Shown here in pieces: positions 9,720-20,945 of a stretch of DNA of 64,000 nucleotides. The DNA is from Paenibacillus sp. Marseille-Q4541 (GTDB lineage Bacteria; Bacillota; Bacilli; Paenibacillales; Paenibacillaceae), in contig NZ_JAGXCY010000001.1 in assembly GCF_018310695.1 (NCBI RefSeq), forward strand, positions 496,001 to 560,000, read 5' to 3'. The number at the start of each line of letters is the position of its first letter. The stretch's first letter is position 1. A program made the position numbers and the translations under genes. The notes beneath the pieces are model-generated. The model saw nothing but the letters and a program-made list of their open reading frames with translations. It made no database searches and was not told where the DNA came from.

Positions 9720-11084
9720 TTATTTCGAACGCACTTCAAAAATAGCAAATTTCAAATAATGTCCTTCTTCAACACCTAAAATTTGCGGATGATCTTTACC
9801 TGCTGCGCGCCATTCGAGTAAACGCAGGATTTTACCTGCATCTGCTGCTGCATCCTGAATAGTTTCCAGGAACAGATCCGGACGCATATGGTAAGAGCAG
9901 CTTGCCGTAACAAGATATCCACCTTCATTCACGAGCTTCATGCCGTGCAGATTGATGTCCTTGTAACCGCGGACAGCACCTTTCACTGCACTCCGTGTCT
10001 TAGCAAAAGCAGGAGGATCAAGTATAACAACATCCCAAGTGCGTCCACCACCAGCGGTCATTGCTTTGGAAGTATCGACTTTCTTATCTCCTTTGGCACG
10101 TTCCTCACGTTCTTCCAGTCCTTTGACCTGGTTTCTCAAATACTGGAATGCATCGTCTACAACGAACTCAACCCGGTCTTCAAAACCATTCAGCTTCACA
10201 TTATCACGTGCACTCTCAATGGCATGTTCTGAGATATCGAGACAAGTGACCTGTTTTGCTCCATATTTGCAAGCGTTTAGTGTAAAGCTGCCCGTGTGTG
10301 AGAAACACTCGAGCACCGTAGCTCCATCCCAATAAGGGAAAGTGACCTCTTTGCCACTTTTATTAACGGGCACAAGACTCATTTCTCCGTCTTTTTCTAC
10401 TTCTTGAAGGGAAATACCGCTTTTATTTCCCCAGCCTTTCATAAGCGGCTGAATAGCAGCTCTATTTTCGCGCTGATCAAAGAAATATCCGGTTTTCTGT
10501 CCTTGCTCAATATCAACTTTGATGAGCAGTCCATTTTCCGTCACCGTTACATGCCTTGGACATTCCCCGTAAAGAAGTCCTTTCACCTGATCCAGTCCTT
10601 CTAACTCTCTGACACCAACATCGCTGCGCTCATAGATGCCCACTGGCTTCACAACGTCAACCAATGCTTCCACGATAATGTCACGACATCTATCCATCCC
10701 TAGCGTTAGCAGCTGTACAACAAGTACATCTCCAAAACGGTCAACCGTAAGACCAGGTACAAAATCAGCTTCGCCATAGATTAAACGGTACGCATCTCCT
10801 CCGGTTACAAAACGCTCTCGGTGCTGTAAAGCCTGCTCAAATTTACGAACAAAAAATGCTTTGTCCATGGTCGTGATTGGCTCATAAGACACCACTCTTA
10901 CCGTGATTTGCGAAGCTGGGTTGTAATAACCCGTCGCTAGATAACGGCCCTGATGATTTTTCACATCTACGAGTTCACCTGGTTCAGGCTGGCCCTCTAC
11001 CGATTCAATTTCATTCTTAAAAATCCAGGGATGTCCCTGTTCAATACGTTTCTTACGACTTTTCGTAAGGACTACAGATGCCAA
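9720..11084 (-). CDS. Class I SAM-dependent rRNA methyltransferase (RlmI-like, PUA domain)
   Basis: This belongs to the RlmI/YwbD family of 23S rRNA m5C methyltransferases. An N-terminal PUA domain (about 1-75, starting MASVVLTKSRKKRIEQGHPW) is followed by a Rossmann domain with ECFSHTGSFTLN (about 257-268) and the catalytic DPPAFAK motif (about 355). The 454-residue length exceeds the usual 390-400. The excess is a charged insertion between about 315 and 348, rich in Glu, Lys and Arg, placed just before the catalytic motif. The start is TTG, 11 bases after AGGAG; no ATG lies near. It is divergent from the Na/Pi transporter gene. The exact modified nucleotide cannot be read from sequence. Confidence 0.85.
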   Translation of the reverse strand: MASVVLTKSRKKRIEQGHPWIFKNEIESVEGQPEPGELVDVKNHQGRYLATGYYNPASQITVRVVSYEPITTMDKAFFVRKFEQALQHRERFVTGGDAYRLIYGEADFVPGLTVDRFGDVLVVQLLTLGMDRCRDIIVEALVDVVKPVGIYERSDVGVRELEGLDQVKGLLYGECPRHVTVTENGLLIKVDIEQGQKTGYFFDQRENRAAIQPLMKGWGNKSGISLQEVEKDGEMSLVPVNKSGKEVTFPYWDGATVLECFSHTGSFTLNACKYGAKQVTCLDISEHAIESARDNVKLNGFEDRVEFVVDDAFQYLRNQVKGLEEREERAKGDKKVDTSKAMTAGGGRTWDVVILDPPAFAKTRSAVKGAVRGYKDINLHGMKLVNEGGYLVTASCSYHMRPDLFLETIQDAAADAGKILRLLEWRAAGKDHPQILGVEEGHYLKFAIFEVRSK

Positions 11085-11216
11085 AATACGTACAACTCCT
11101 TTTTATAAATCATATCAAACGAGATCTCTGGGGTTTCGGGTGCTTGTCATGGTCGTCCTTCCTTACACATAAGATGGATAAAGAGACAAGTCATGCGAGA
11201 GAAGGTGATCATCCCC

Positions 11217-12185
11217 ATGTTCAGATCTGTTGTGTTTCCACTCATTTATGGTCTTGTCCTGTTCTTCGCAGGCATGAAATTGATGGAAGCCTCACTCCAC
11301 AAGGCAGGCGGACGTTCTCTTGCCTCCTCTTTGGAACGGGCAACATCAACCCCCCTCAAAGGCTTACTGTTTAGTACAGGTATTACAGCCTTGTTACAGA
11401 GCAGTTCTGCAGTAACTGTGCTAACCATCGGTTTAGTCAACGCAAGACTGCTCAGTTATGCACGGACACTGGGCATTATTCTCGGAAGCAATATAGGCAC
11501 CTGTATTACTACAGAGTTGCTTAGCCTCCAGATTGGAAAATATGCCTTGCCGATGCTGCTATTCTTTGCAGGAGGATGGGCTTTCTTTGTGATGTTAGGA
11601 GAAACGAAATCAGGCCAGCGTGTGCTGTCTGGTTCTGCTGGGACCGTTCAGTACCTGTTTCTCGCAGGAGCCGGTTTTTCTCTTGTGATGTTAGGTATTT
11701 TCATCATGCAAAAAGTAGGACCGGCACTGGAACAAGGAGGGCTCTTCTCCTGGTTTATTCATCAAGCCAATCACAATGTTTGGTGGGGCGTGATTGCCGG
11801 TGCTTGCCTGACCGCTATTATACACAGCAGTGCAGCAGTCATCGGCATGGCCATTGGGCTTGCCAGTTCTGGTGTACTTCCTGTGGAAGTAGGTATCGCT
11901 ATCGTGCTCGGTTCTAACGTTGGCACTTGTGTTACAGCGGTTCTGGCCGCCGCAGGAGGAAGCAGAGCCGGTCATTTCGTTGCCTGGTCCCATGTCATCT
12001 TAAATGTATCAGGAGCTCTGCTATTCATTCCACTTCTCCAGTTGCTGTACGAAGCATCTGCCTACTTTACAAGTGAGCCTGGAGCACAGATCGCACATGC
12101 CCAGACCATTTTCAATATCGTATGTTCCCTATTAGCCTTACCTCTCTGTTACCTTAAGATATGGGATCGATTAGAACACAAATAA
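11217..12185 (+). CDS. Na/Pi cotransporter family membrane protein
   Basis: The product has about eight hydrophobic segments and the two inverted repeats of the Na/Pi cotransporter (NptA/YjbB/SLC34) family. Each half carries the signatures QSSSAVTVLTIGL and HSSAAVIGMAIGL, followed by GSNIGTCITT and GSNVGTCVTA. It probably moves phosphate or a similar anion across the membrane with sodium. No C-terminal PhoU-like domain is present. An in-frame ATG exists 24 bases upstream (11193), but GAGAAGGTGAT sits at ideal distance from the ATG at 11217, so the shorter 322-residue form is preferred. The gene is convergent with the Nudix gene, only 33 bases apart, and no terminator is visible between them. 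Confidence 0.85.
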   Translation: MFRSVVFPLIYGLVLFFAGMKLMEASLHKAGGRSLASSLERATSTPLKGLLFSTGITALLQSSSAVTVLTIGLVNARLLSYARTLGIILGSNIGTCITTELLSLQIGKYALPMLLFFAGGWAFFVMLGETKSGQRVLSGSAGTVQYLFLAGAGFSLVMLGIFIMQKVGPALEQGGLFSWFIHQANHNVWWGVIAGACLTAIIHSSAAVIGMAIGLASSGVLPVEVGIAIVLGSNVGTCVTAVLAAAGGSRAGHFVAWSHVILNVSGALLFIPLLQLLYEASAYFTSEPGAQIAHAQTIFNIVCSLLALPLCYLKIWDRLEHK

Positions 12186-12218
12186 ATCAAAAGGTGCTCA
12201 GTACGCCAAAAAAGCAAT

Positions 12219-12653
12219 CTACTCCACTTCAATACCTAGTTTTTGTAAAGCTTGTTTCAAAATGTTGTCGTTATTGTCATAACCATTCTGTTTTTGCTTC
12301 TCCCAAGCATCCAGCGGTTTATACCAAGCCACACCTTTAATCTCTTCTACCTGAGGCTGTAAATCACCGCCAAGTGCTTCCACGAGGTAATAGTGAACTT
12401 CTTTATCCACTGTCCCTAGGGCAGCATGCTCATACGTATATTTAATGACATCTACCGGTTCGATGATTTTACCAATAAGACCTGTTTCTTCTTGAATTTC
12501 ACGTAGTGCAGTTTCTTCAATCGTCTCTCCGGGCTCCATTTTACCTTTAGCAAGTGAGATCTTTGTGTATCTGTCTACAATCAGTTGAATCTCAAGATCT
12601 TTTCCTGAATTTCGGTATACAACTCCACCAGCAGAAATTTCTTTGGTAGCCAT
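12219..12653 (-). CDS. Nudix hydrolase
   Basis: The 144-residue protein has a complete Nudix box at residues 37-59 (G-x5-E-x7-REI-x-EE-x-GL). It hydrolyses a nucleoside diphosphate linked to another moiety. The N-terminus KEISAGGVVYRN and the loop AALGTVDKEVHYYLVEA resemble the diadenosine polyphosphate/(di)nucleotide branch, but the substrate cannot be fixed from sequence. It is a single gene downstream of mtaB and separated from it by a hairpin. Confidence 0.88.
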   Translation of the reverse strand: MATKEISAGGVVYRNSGKDLEIQLIVDRYTKISLAKGKMEPGETIEETALREIQEETGLIGKIIEPVDVIKYTYEHAALGTVDKEVHYYLVEALGGDLQPQVEEIKGVAWYKPLDAWEKQKQNGYDNNDNILKQALQKLGIEVE

Positions 12654-12682
12654 AATATATAATACTCCTCTCTTTGGACAAA

Positions 12683-12743
12683 CAAGGATTTCAGCAGCCT
12701 AGGAGAAATTTTCCTCCGGCAGTGAAATCCTTGCCATCTTTTT
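12683..12743 (-). terminator. Hairpin terminator between mtaB and the Nudix gene
   Basis: CAAGGATTTCA (12683-12693) and its exact complement (12723-12733) form an 11-bp outer stem, with a second GGAG/CTCC pairing inside. On the minus strand it follows the mtaB stop directly, but its T-tract (TTGTTTGT) is weak. The longer T run lies on the plus side, so efficiency on the minus strand is uncertain. Confidence 0.5.
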
Positions 12744-14087
12744 TTATATTATTATCTGAGCTCTGTTGTCCATTACACGAACAAGTTGGCCTTCACTTGC
12801 ATCCACGCCTGCCTTCGTCATTTTGACACGGCACAGCTCGCCAACCAGATCCTCGGAACCTTCAAACTCCATCTGAATGTAGTTATCACTATATCCGTGG
12901 AGCTTGCCGGTACCTTTATCTTCTTTCGCGTTTCCTTCCGGAATGACTTCCAGCACTTCTCCCTCAAACTTCTGTGCATAGGCAAGCTTCATAGAGTCAG
13001 ATAACTGAAGAAGTTCATGAACACGTGCATTCTTCACTTCTTCATCCACTTGATCTTCCATTCGCGCTGCCGGAGTACCGGTCCGTTTGGAATAAGGGAA
13101 TACATGCATTTCCGAGAAATTAATGGCTTTCATTAGCTCATAACCATTTCTGTACATCTCGTCAGTTTCACCTGGGAAACCAACGATAACGTCTGTTGTA
13201 ATTCCAACATCCGGCATCGCTTCGCGAATTCGTCCCATCTTGTTATAGAACTGTTCTGTCGTGTACTTACGGCGCATCCGTTTCAGCACAGCGTCATCGC
13301 CCGCCTGAAGCGGGATATGAAAATGACGGCACATTTTGGAGGAACGATTCAGTACATCCAGCATCCGGTCGTCAATCTGACTAGCTTCAATGGAGCTGAT
13401 ACGAATACGTTCCAGACCATCGACGCGATCTAAATCCCACAATAAACTCGATAGGTCATAGTTGTCCAAATCATCTCCATAACCACCTGTGTGAATACCG
13501 GTTAATACGATCTCTTTATATCCGGCTTCTACGAGCTGATGGGCTTGTGTAATAATACTTTGAGAATCACGGCTGCGGGACAATCCACGTGCCCAAGGAA
13601 TAATACAGAAAGTACAGAAATTGTTACAACCATCTTGAATTTTCAGGAACGCACGGGTACGGTCCGCAAAATCAGGTACGTCCATTTCTTCAAACACACG
13701 TGTCTTCATAATATTCCGTACCGCATTGACCGGCTCACGCGTCTGCTTGATTTGGTTGACGTACGGGATGATTTTATCACGATCCTGGTTACCTACGACA
13801 AGGTCAACACCAGGTATATCCATAATCTCAGCTGGTGAGGTTTGTGCATAACAACCGGTTACTGCAATGATTGCATCAGGATTACGCCTTACAGCACGAC
13901 GAATAATTTGACGACTCTTTTTGTCACCAGTATTCGTTACCGTACAAGTATTAATCAGATAGACATCTGCTGTTTGGGAGTCGAAATCTACCTGATCATA
14001 TCCTTCATCTTTAAATTGCTGCCAAATGGCTTCAGTATCATAGAAGTTAACTTTACAACCCAAGGTGTAAAACGCCACGGATGGCAT
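12744..14087 (-). CDS. mtaB: tRNA t6A37 C2-methylthiotransferase MtaB
   Basis: MtaB is a radical-SAM enzyme that converts t6A37 of ANN-decoding tRNAs to ms2t6A. The 447 residues hold an N-terminal UPF0004 domain with cluster cysteines C11, C48 and C79, the radical-SAM motif CNNFCTFC (C154, C158, C161) followed by IIPWARG, and a C-terminal TRAM domain for RNA binding. YqeV in B. subtilis is the same protein. It lies two bases after rsmE, which ends at 14090, so the two are co-transcribed. In B. subtilis they belong to the distal part of the hrcA-dnaK operon. Confidence 0.95.
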   Translation of the reverse strand: MPSVAFYTLGCKVNFYDTEAIWQQFKDEGYDQVDFDSQTADVYLINTCTVTNTGDKKSRQIIRRAVRRNPDAIIAVTGCYAQTSPAEIMDIPGVDLVVGNQDRDKIIPYVNQIKQTREPVNAVRNIMKTRVFEEMDVPDFADRTRAFLKIQDGCNNFCTFCIIPWARGLSRSRDSQSIITQAHQLVEAGYKEIVLTGIHTGGYGDDLDNYDLSSLLWDLDRVDGLERIRISSIEASQIDDRMLDVLNRSSKMCRHFHIPLQAGDDAVLKRMRRKYTTEQFYNKMGRIREAMPDVGITTDVIVGFPGETDEMYRNGYELMKAINFSEMHVFPYSKRTGTPAARMEDQVDEEVKNARVHELLQLSDSMKLAYAQKFEGEVLEVIPEGNAKEDKGTGKLHGYSDNYIQMEFEGSEDLVGELCRVKMTKAGVDASEGQLVRVMDNRAQIII

Positions 14088-14089
14088 AA

Positions 14090-14860
14090 TTACATTCCTC
14101 CCATTTCGTCAGTTTCATATAGAATACAAGTCAAGGCCAGCAGCCCAGCCGTTTCTGCACGTAGAATTCGTTTACCAAGCCCAACAGATTTCGCGCCAGC
14201 TGCTTCCGCAGCTTCGGATTCGCCTGTAGTAAACCCACCTTCAGGACCCACAATAACAAGAACGCTAGGATCCATGTTTGGATCTGCTTTCAATCTGTCA
14301 GCAAATGGCTTCACGACATCACGCAACTGTAATCCTTCTTCTTTTTCATAACAATAGCATACGAGGTCATAGTCTTCAAAAGAAGCCAGTAACTCTTTCC
14401 ATGACTTCGATTCTTTAATTTCCGGAACTTTGTTACGGTGGCTTTGCTCTGCTGCTTCTTTGGCAATTTTCCGCCAGCGTTCCAGTCGCTTCCCTTCTTT
14501 TTTCGCATCATACTGCACGATAGTCCGCTCCGATACGAAAGGAACAAAGACGGCCGCCCCTATTTCGGTACATTTCTGAATGACAAGTTCCATCTTGTCC
14601 CCTTTAGGCAAGCTCTGAGCGATGGTAACCGACACTTTAGGCTCATGGTCCATAGGCAGCCATTCCATAATAGAAACAGTTACTTGTGAAGCTTCGATCT
14701 CCGAAATTTCAGCCAGTGCTTCCCGGGATACACCGTTACTAACGATAAGCTTGTCTCCCGTCTTGCCACGCATAACCTTCGTAATATGACGTGCATCATC
14801 ACCCGTAATGATTGCTTGATGTTCCTCTAGCTGACTTGGTTCAATAAAATAACGCTGCAT
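14090..14860 (-). CDS. rsmE: 16S rRNA (uracil1498-N3)-methyltransferase RsmE
   Basis: RsmE methylates U1498 of 16S rRNA. The 256-residue product has the N-terminal PUA-like part with DDARHITKVMRGKTGD (about 21-36), and the C-terminal SPOUT trefoil knot with VGPEGGFTTGE (about 202-212) and LGKRILRAETA (about 229-239). The ATG is preceded by AGGTGAT at a rather long 12-base spacing. It pairs with mtaB, as in most Bacilli. Confidence 0.95.
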   Translation of the reverse strand: MQRYFIEPSQLEEHQAIITGDDARHITKVMRGKTGDKLIVSNGVSREALAEISEIEASQVTVSIMEWLPMDHEPKVSVTIAQSLPKGDKMELVIQKCTEIGAAVFVPFVSERTIVQYDAKKEGKRLERWRKIAKEAAEQSHRNKVPEIKESKSWKELLASFEDYDLVCYCYEKEEGLQLRDVVKPFADRLKADPNMDPSVLVIVGPEGGFTTGESEAAEAAGAKSVGLGKRILRAETAGLLALTCILYETDEMGGM

Positions 14861-14975
14861 GGATCTATAATCACCTATCTTTTCATATCAATGGTTTAGA
14901 TTCATATCCAGTGTTGCCATAAAAATGACCACATTACATGTTACAACTTTTCATGCCTTCTGACTACCCTTATTA

Positions 14976-15027
14976 AAAGACTGGCAGCAGCGACTTTACG
15001 GCCTCTTTTCCTCCGGTCCCTGCTGCA
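14976..15027 (-). terminator. Probable terminator after the M50 protease gene
   Basis: On the minus strand TGCAGCAGGGAC (15027-15016) pairs with GTCGCTGCTGCC (14994-14983), with one mismatch and one terminal mispair, followed by AGTCTTTTAAT. The loop is about 21 bases and the T-tract is short. The remainder of the gap to rsmE (14861-14975) shows nothing else. Confidence 0.5.
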
Positions 15028-15039
15028 CATTCTTTTCTA

Positions 15040-15720
15040 TTAGCCTGCAAACAGTGACATGATCATTTGTGCAATCCCCACATACCAACTCGTCGCTAAT
15101 TCATACAGTGGTGTAATGGTGTAGCGGCTTAGCGGTGTAATAACAAGGATTAAGAAGATAAGCATAGACCATTGCTCGAGCTTTTGCAGACTCATTCTTG
15201 CAGAAGGAGACACCAGTTCCTCCAAGATCCGGTATCCATCGAGCGGAGGAAGTGGAACCAGGTTAAAGAAGAACAAGAAAAAGTTCGTTACATTAAAAAT
15301 AGAGAAAAAAGTAGAAATAGCAAAAACGATTCCCTTATTTTCAATGGATTCCATGAATCCAAACTGGACAAAAAGTGCATAAAAAATTGTACCTAGAACG
15401 GCAAGGAGGAGGTTACTTATCGGTCCTGCTGCGGACACAACCACACTCATCATACGCCGTTTCTCAAAGTTATCACGATTTACCGGAATGGGACGTGCCC
15501 ATCCGAATCCGGCAATCACGAGCAGCAAAAGTCCAAAAAAGTCAAAGTGGACAGCCGGATTGAGCGTCATTCGTCCTAGCATTTTTGCGGTCGGATCTCC
15601 AAATTTATTGGCAAAGTACGCATGAGCAAATTCATGTACCGTAAATGCAATCAAAATGGTGAGAATAAAAAAGGGAAGCCGGGTCAGGTCATAAAAGAAA
15701 AACTGATCAAGAAAGTCCAT
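15040..15720 (-). CDS. Site-2 protease family (M50) membrane metalloprotease
   Basis: The 226-residue protein has the zinc motif HEFAH (residues 29-33) inside the first membrane segment, a second motif LVPLPPLDGYRIL (about 151-163) supplying the Asp ligand, and about five to six hydrophobic segments. No PDZ domain is present, so it belongs to the small YwhC/YwmF-like group, not to RseP. Substrates are unknown. It ends a unit with prmA (the prmA stop lies 3 bases upstream of its start). Confidence 0.85.
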   Translation of the reverse strand: MDFLDQFFFYDLTRLPFFILTILIAFTVHEFAHAYFANKFGDPTAKMLGRMTLNPAVHFDFFGLLLLVIAGFGWARPIPVNRDNFEKRRMMSVVVSAAGPISNLLLAVLGTIFYALFVQFGFMESIENKGIVFAISTFFSIFNVTNFFLFFFNLVPLPPLDGYRILEELVSPSARMSLQKLEQWSMLIFLILVITPLSRYTITPLYELATSWYVGIAQMIMSLFAG

Positions 15721-15723
15721 TAT

Positions 15724-16686
15724 CTATTTCCTCGAGACAAAAGCAAGCCAGTCATCTTCCCGATGAACATCAATGATGTCAAAGCCGGCCTCCTTCAGTG
15801 CTTTCTCTACAATTTCCTCTTTGTTCTTCCAAATACCAGAGGCAATGTATAGTCCTCCTGGTTTTAAGCCCTGATATACATCACCGATAAAGAGCAAAAT
15901 AACTTCAGCAAGAATGTTCGCAACAACGACGTCTACAGGCATACTCACGCCAAGTACTCCATCCTGTTTGTCCAGTATGGACAGGAGGTCACTTTCATAA
16001 ACCGTAATGTCACGTTCCAGTCCGTTCAGGCGGCTGTTTTCTTCCGCACTTTGTACTGCAACGGGGTCAAGGTCCAGTGCAAGTACATGTTTCGCACCTA
16101 GTTTCACGGCTCCGATGGCAAGAATACCTGAACCCGTTCCTACATCAATAATCTCTTCGTTCCCTTGAAGATATTGTTCAAGCGCACGCAGACATAGAGA
16201 TGTTGTAGGATGAGCACCTGTACCAAAAGCCATACCTGGATCAATTTCAATAATCTTCTCAGATGGGCTTTCCGGAGTATACTCTTCCCATGTTGGTTTA
16301 ATGACCAGCCGTTCTGACACTTTGAGTGGTTTGAAATATTGCTTCCACGCATTGGCCCAGCTGTCTTCATCAACTTGTTGCACAGAGATAGTAGCCTTTC
16401 CAGCATCAATCCCAAATTCCTGTAGTTCATCAATTCGAGGGCGAATTATGTTCGTTACCTCCGTCATATCCACCGTATCTGCAAAATACCCCTGAATAAC
16501 AGCTTCACCTTCTGGGATATTGTTCAGCGGTTGATCATAAAGCTCTCCATACTCAGTAGATCTATTTTTGTTCAGTGTTCCTGATTCTTCAATTGCCACA
16601 CCGCCTGCTCCAGCTTCGTGTAGAAAATTCGAAATCATCTCCACCGCTTCTTCAGTTGTATGTATTGTTATTTCATTCCATAGCAT
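15724..16686 (-). CDS. prmA: Ribosomal protein L11 methyltransferase PrmA
   Basis: PrmA trimethylates lysines and the N-terminus of ribosomal protein L11. The 320-residue protein has an N-terminal substrate-recognition domain and a C-terminal SAM domain with PGMAFGTGAHPTTSLC (about 149-164), IDVGTGSGILAIGA (about 179-192) and VVANILAEVI (about 256-265). A strong GGGGAGGAAG precedes the ATG. In B. subtilis prmA (yqeT) follows dnaJ directly; here two small genes with their own terminators separate them. Confidence 0.95.
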   Translation of the reverse strand: MLWNEITIHTTEEAVEMISNFLHEAGAGGVAIEESGTLNKNRSTEYGELYDQPLNNIPEGEAVIQGYFADTVDMTEVTNIIRPRIDELQEFGIDAGKATISVQQVDEDSWANAWKQYFKPLKVSERLVIKPTWEEYTPESPSEKIIEIDPGMAFGTGAHPTTSLCLRALEQYLQGNEEIIDVGTGSGILAIGAVKLGAKHVLALDLDPVAVQSAEENSRLNGLERDITVYESDLLSILDKQDGVLGVSMPVDVVVANILAEVILLFIGDVYQGLKPGGLYIASGIWKNKEEIVEKALKEAGFDIIDVHREDDWLAFVSRK

Positions 16687-16811
16687 AAGTTTATTACTTC
16701 CTCCCCTGTATTCATCTTTTCCATTGTACTATATATATTGCGAAGAGCACAAAGGCTACTGTAGTTCATCTAATTTCAGTTATATCCAATGTTGTTCAAT
16801 TATAGATAGAA

Positions 16812-16841
16812 ATAAAAAACACCGGCTTTTTGCCGGTGTTC
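16812..16841 (-). terminator. Intrinsic terminator after the YfhD-like gene
   Basis: An 8-9 bp GC-rich stem (ACACCGGC / GCCGGTGT) with a 5-base loop is followed on the minus strand by TTTTTTATTT. It closes the small-gene unit read from 17500 to 16913. Confidence 0.85.
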
Positions 16842-16912
16842 CTGCTGCTTGATTTTTGAAAATAAAATGTGTTTTCTCGTTTTGAATTTAAAGGTACCTA
16901 TTTATGAATTCT

Positions 16913-17107
16913 TTAAAGCTTAAATCTAAAGTCATGTAATTCCTTGGTTTGACGATGATCCGCTGCCGCGCTTCGGTTCAATGCTTCAATATCATCCTGA
17001 TCGGCTTCTGCACTACTGAATTCCACATCTTCGAGCTTTGAAGACTGAAGTTCTTTTATTTTCTCGGTCTTGGTCATTACTTTATCAATACGTTTATTAT
17101 GAGACAT
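16913..17107 (-). CDS. Small acidic protein resembling the YfhD family
   Basis: The 64-residue protein is highly charged with no membrane segment. Its middle, DVEFSSAEADQDDIEALNR followed by AAADHRQ, resembles the conserved core of the Bacillus YfhD family (pattern DVEFSxExADxxDxEA...AADxR), whose function is unknown. A strong TAAGGAGGAATT precedes the ATG. The gene lies 30 bases after the 120-residue gene and shares its terminator. The family call is from memory of the pattern and is moderate. Confidence 0.6.
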   Translation of the reverse strand: MSHNKRIDKVMTKTEKIKELQSSKLEDVEFSSAEADQDDIEALNRSAAADHRQTKELHDFRFKL

Positions 17108-17137
17108 GAATAATTCCTCCTTAGTACCGATTCAGTA

Positions 17138-17500
17138 TTAAGTCAAGCCTCCGGACTGTTCAATAATCGCAAGCGCATCATGATGGGAAGATTCGTCAAC
17201 GACTACGGTCAACAAAATATCTTTTCCGGAAGGCCCACCTACGCCTCCATCACTCATCCCACTTGCTGAAACATCTGCAGCAGCAAGAATTCCTGCGCCT
17301 TGCGAAAAGGTACCGTCCTGAGTTACTGACGCTAAACTGCTCATCGTGCTGGTCAAAATCGGTTCATTACTCCCTTGTCCTGCATACCGGCTAAATCGGT
17401 CAATCGACATATGCTCCACCTTCAGTCCCTGTAGCTTCGCAGCCACTTGCTGAGCTTGTTCAGGTGTATTGAAGTAGGCAAGAATGTTTTTTTCTGGCAT
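17138..17500 (-). CDS. Conserved hypothetical protein, 120 residues
   Basis: This protein is not recognised with certainty. It opens with NILAYFNTPEQAQQVAAKLQ, a beta-alpha start like stress proteins that act on paired domains, has a Gly/Ser-rich middle (about 75-95) and closes with a strand-helix DILLTVVVDESSHHDALAIIEQSGG. This suggests a small alpha-beta fold with a flexible linker. There is no signal peptide or membrane segment. GGCGGTG precedes the ATG. It is probably co-transcribed with the YfhD-like gene downstream. Confidence 0.7.
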   Translation of the reverse strand: MPEKNILAYFNTPEQAQQVAAKLQGLKVEHMSIDRFSRYAGQGSNEPILTSTMSSLASVTQDGTFSQGAGILAAADVSASGMSDGGVGGPSGKDILLTVVVDESSHHDALAIIEQSGGLT

Positions 17501-17590
17501 GACTGTACACCGCCTTTATCATCTCATAAGCAAGCCAAATATAGTGTGAGCTCAAATTTAGATTACCTCAAAACTTATAAATTTATACGC

Positions 17591-17626
17591 AAAAAAGACT
17601 GCTCATCCGATTGATGAACAGTCTTT
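17591..17626 (-). terminator. Intrinsic terminator after dnaJ
   Basis: A 14-bp stem (17594-17607 with 17613-17626, one G-U pair) has a 5-base loop and is followed on the minus strand by a T run (CTTTTTT). It begins 11 bases after the dnaJ stop and marks the end of the hrcA-grpE-dnaK-dnaJ operon. Confidence 0.88.
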
Positions 17627-17637
17627 ACTCATTCTTA

Positions 17638-18762
17638 TTAGTCACCGCGAAACGCACGTTTTACTCGATCAAAGAAAGATTGCTCATTCTCATGCGTTTG
17701 CTCTCCGCTCAGTGCTGCAAATTCACGAAGCAAATCCTTCTGCTCTTCGCTCATTTTGCTTGGTGTTACCACGACAACCTTCACATGCTGATCGCCTTGG
17801 CCTCCACCGCGAAGATGAGGTACCCCTTTTCCTTTGAGTCGGAAATAAGTTCCTGTCTGTGTTCCTGCCGGAATTTTCAGCTTCACTTTTTCCCGTAAAG
17901 TCGGAATTTCGATCTCATCTCCAAGTGCCGCCTGAGCAAATGTCAGCGGAACTTCGCAATAGATGTCATTTCCTTCCCGTTCGAAGAAGTCATGGGATTT
18001 AACACGAACTACGATGTACAAGTCCCCGGCAGGGCCTCCACGTAATCCGCCTTCCCCTTCGCCGCTCATACGCAGCTGCGCGCCATCATCCACACCTGCC
18101 GGAATCCGAACATGAATCTTACGCTGTTTGCGTACTTTTCCATTACCTTGGCAAGTCGTACATTTCTCTTTAATCGTTTTACCTGTACCACCACAGTTGG
18201 AACATGCACGACGATTAACCATACGTCCAAACGGGGTATTCTGCACAACTTCTTCCTGACCACTGCCTCGGCATACCGAACAAGTCTCAGGATGTGTTCC
18301 TGGTTTCGCACCGGAACCGTGGCAAGTATCACAACTTTCAGTTCGTGGGATCGTAATATCCGATTCTTTACCGAATACTGCTTCCTTAAACTCAATCGTC
18401 ATGGTGTACTGAAGATCATTTCCCCGCTGTGGTGCATTTGGATCTTTACGTCCGCCGCCTCCACCAAAGAACATATCAAAAATGTCGCCAAATCCTCCAA
18501 AGTCCTGAGCTCCGCCAAAACCGCCGCCCATTCCTTGATTCGGATCGATGTGACCATATTGATCGTATCTAGCTCGCTTCTGACCGTCACTAAGAACGTC
18601 ATAAGCTTCTTTTACTTCCTTAAACTTTGCTTCCGCATCCGCTGCCTTGTTGACATCCGGGTGATATTGACGGGCCAGCTTGCGGTACGCTTTTTTAATT
18701 TCATCGTCACCCGCGCTTTTGCCAACGCCTAATACCTCATAGTAGTCGCGCTTATCAGCCAC
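17638..18762 (-). CDS. dnaJ: Chaperone DnaJ (Hsp40)
   Basis: DnaJ is the cochaperone that stimulates DnaK ATPase and delivers substrates. The order is a J domain with HPD in YHPDVN (about 31-36), a Gly/Phe region with [15 protein letters not shown], four CxxCxGxG zinc repeats ([32 protein letters not shown]), and the C-terminal substrate domain. The GTG at 18762 ([12 protein letters not shown]) is chosen because it lies just after GGGGGTGG and gives the standard 374 residues. The open frame continues upstream to 18876 but that extension is not DnaJ-like. Confidence 0.96.
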   Translation of the reverse strand: MADKRDYYEVLGVGKSAGDDEIKKAYRKLARQYHPDVNKAADAEAKFKEVKEAYDVLSDGQKRARYDQYGHIDPNQGMGGGFGGAQDFGGFGDIFDMFFGGGGGRKDPNAPQRGNDLQYTMTIEFKEAVFGKESDITIPRTESCDTCHGSGAKPGTHPETCSVCRGSGQEEVVQNTPFGRMVNRRACSNCGGTGKTIKEKCTTCQGNGKVRKQRKIHVRIPAGVDDGAQLRMSGEGEGGLRGGPAGDLYIVVRVKSHDFFEREGNDIYCEVPLTFAQAALGDEIEIPTLREKVKLKIPAGTQTGTYFRLKGKGVPHLRGGGQGDQHVKVVVVTPSKMSEEQKDLLREFAALSGEQTHENEQSFFDRVKRAFRGD

Positions 18763-18908
18763 TCTTCCACCCCCATACCTTTTACAAACATAACTATAAA
18801 CATAACGCATATACGTGACAAAAGGAAGAATCAAAGCGCGAAAGAACTTCGGCTCCGACCTTCCCATGCTTGTCACTTGTAAGGATTATGATCGTTTTAA
18901 ACGATTAC

Positions 18909-20795
<1,887 letters not shown>

Positions 20796-20896
20796 TCAAT
20801 GTATATCATTCGTATAAGTCCAAGGACTTACCCCGAATTATTTTTTGGAATCTATATGAAGCATATTGTAAACATTTAAGACATTTAAGACACAGA

Positions 20897-20945
20897 GTAT
20901 AAACATTTCATGCAGTCTTTTCGACTAGCACCGAAATGTTTATAC
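20897..20945. other. Long stem-loop in the grpE-dnaK gap
   Basis: GTATAAACATTTC (20897-20909) and its exact complement (20933-20945) form a 13-bp stem enclosing a second AGTC/GACT stem capped by a GAAAA loop. No T-tract follows on the minus strand, so it is not a classical terminator; an mRNA processing or stability element is possible. Two tandem copies of ACATTTAAG lie beside it at 20871-20890. An additional 10-bp inverted repeat (TCAAATATCC / GGATATTTGA) is at about 20958-20996, just after the grpE stop. Confidence 0.5.

Noticed and set aside
18890..18904. Near-palindrome ATCGTTTTAAACGAT at the end of dnaK
   Set aside because: Short, AT-rich and spanning the stop codon region; no T-tract and no promoter, so chance is the simplest explanation.
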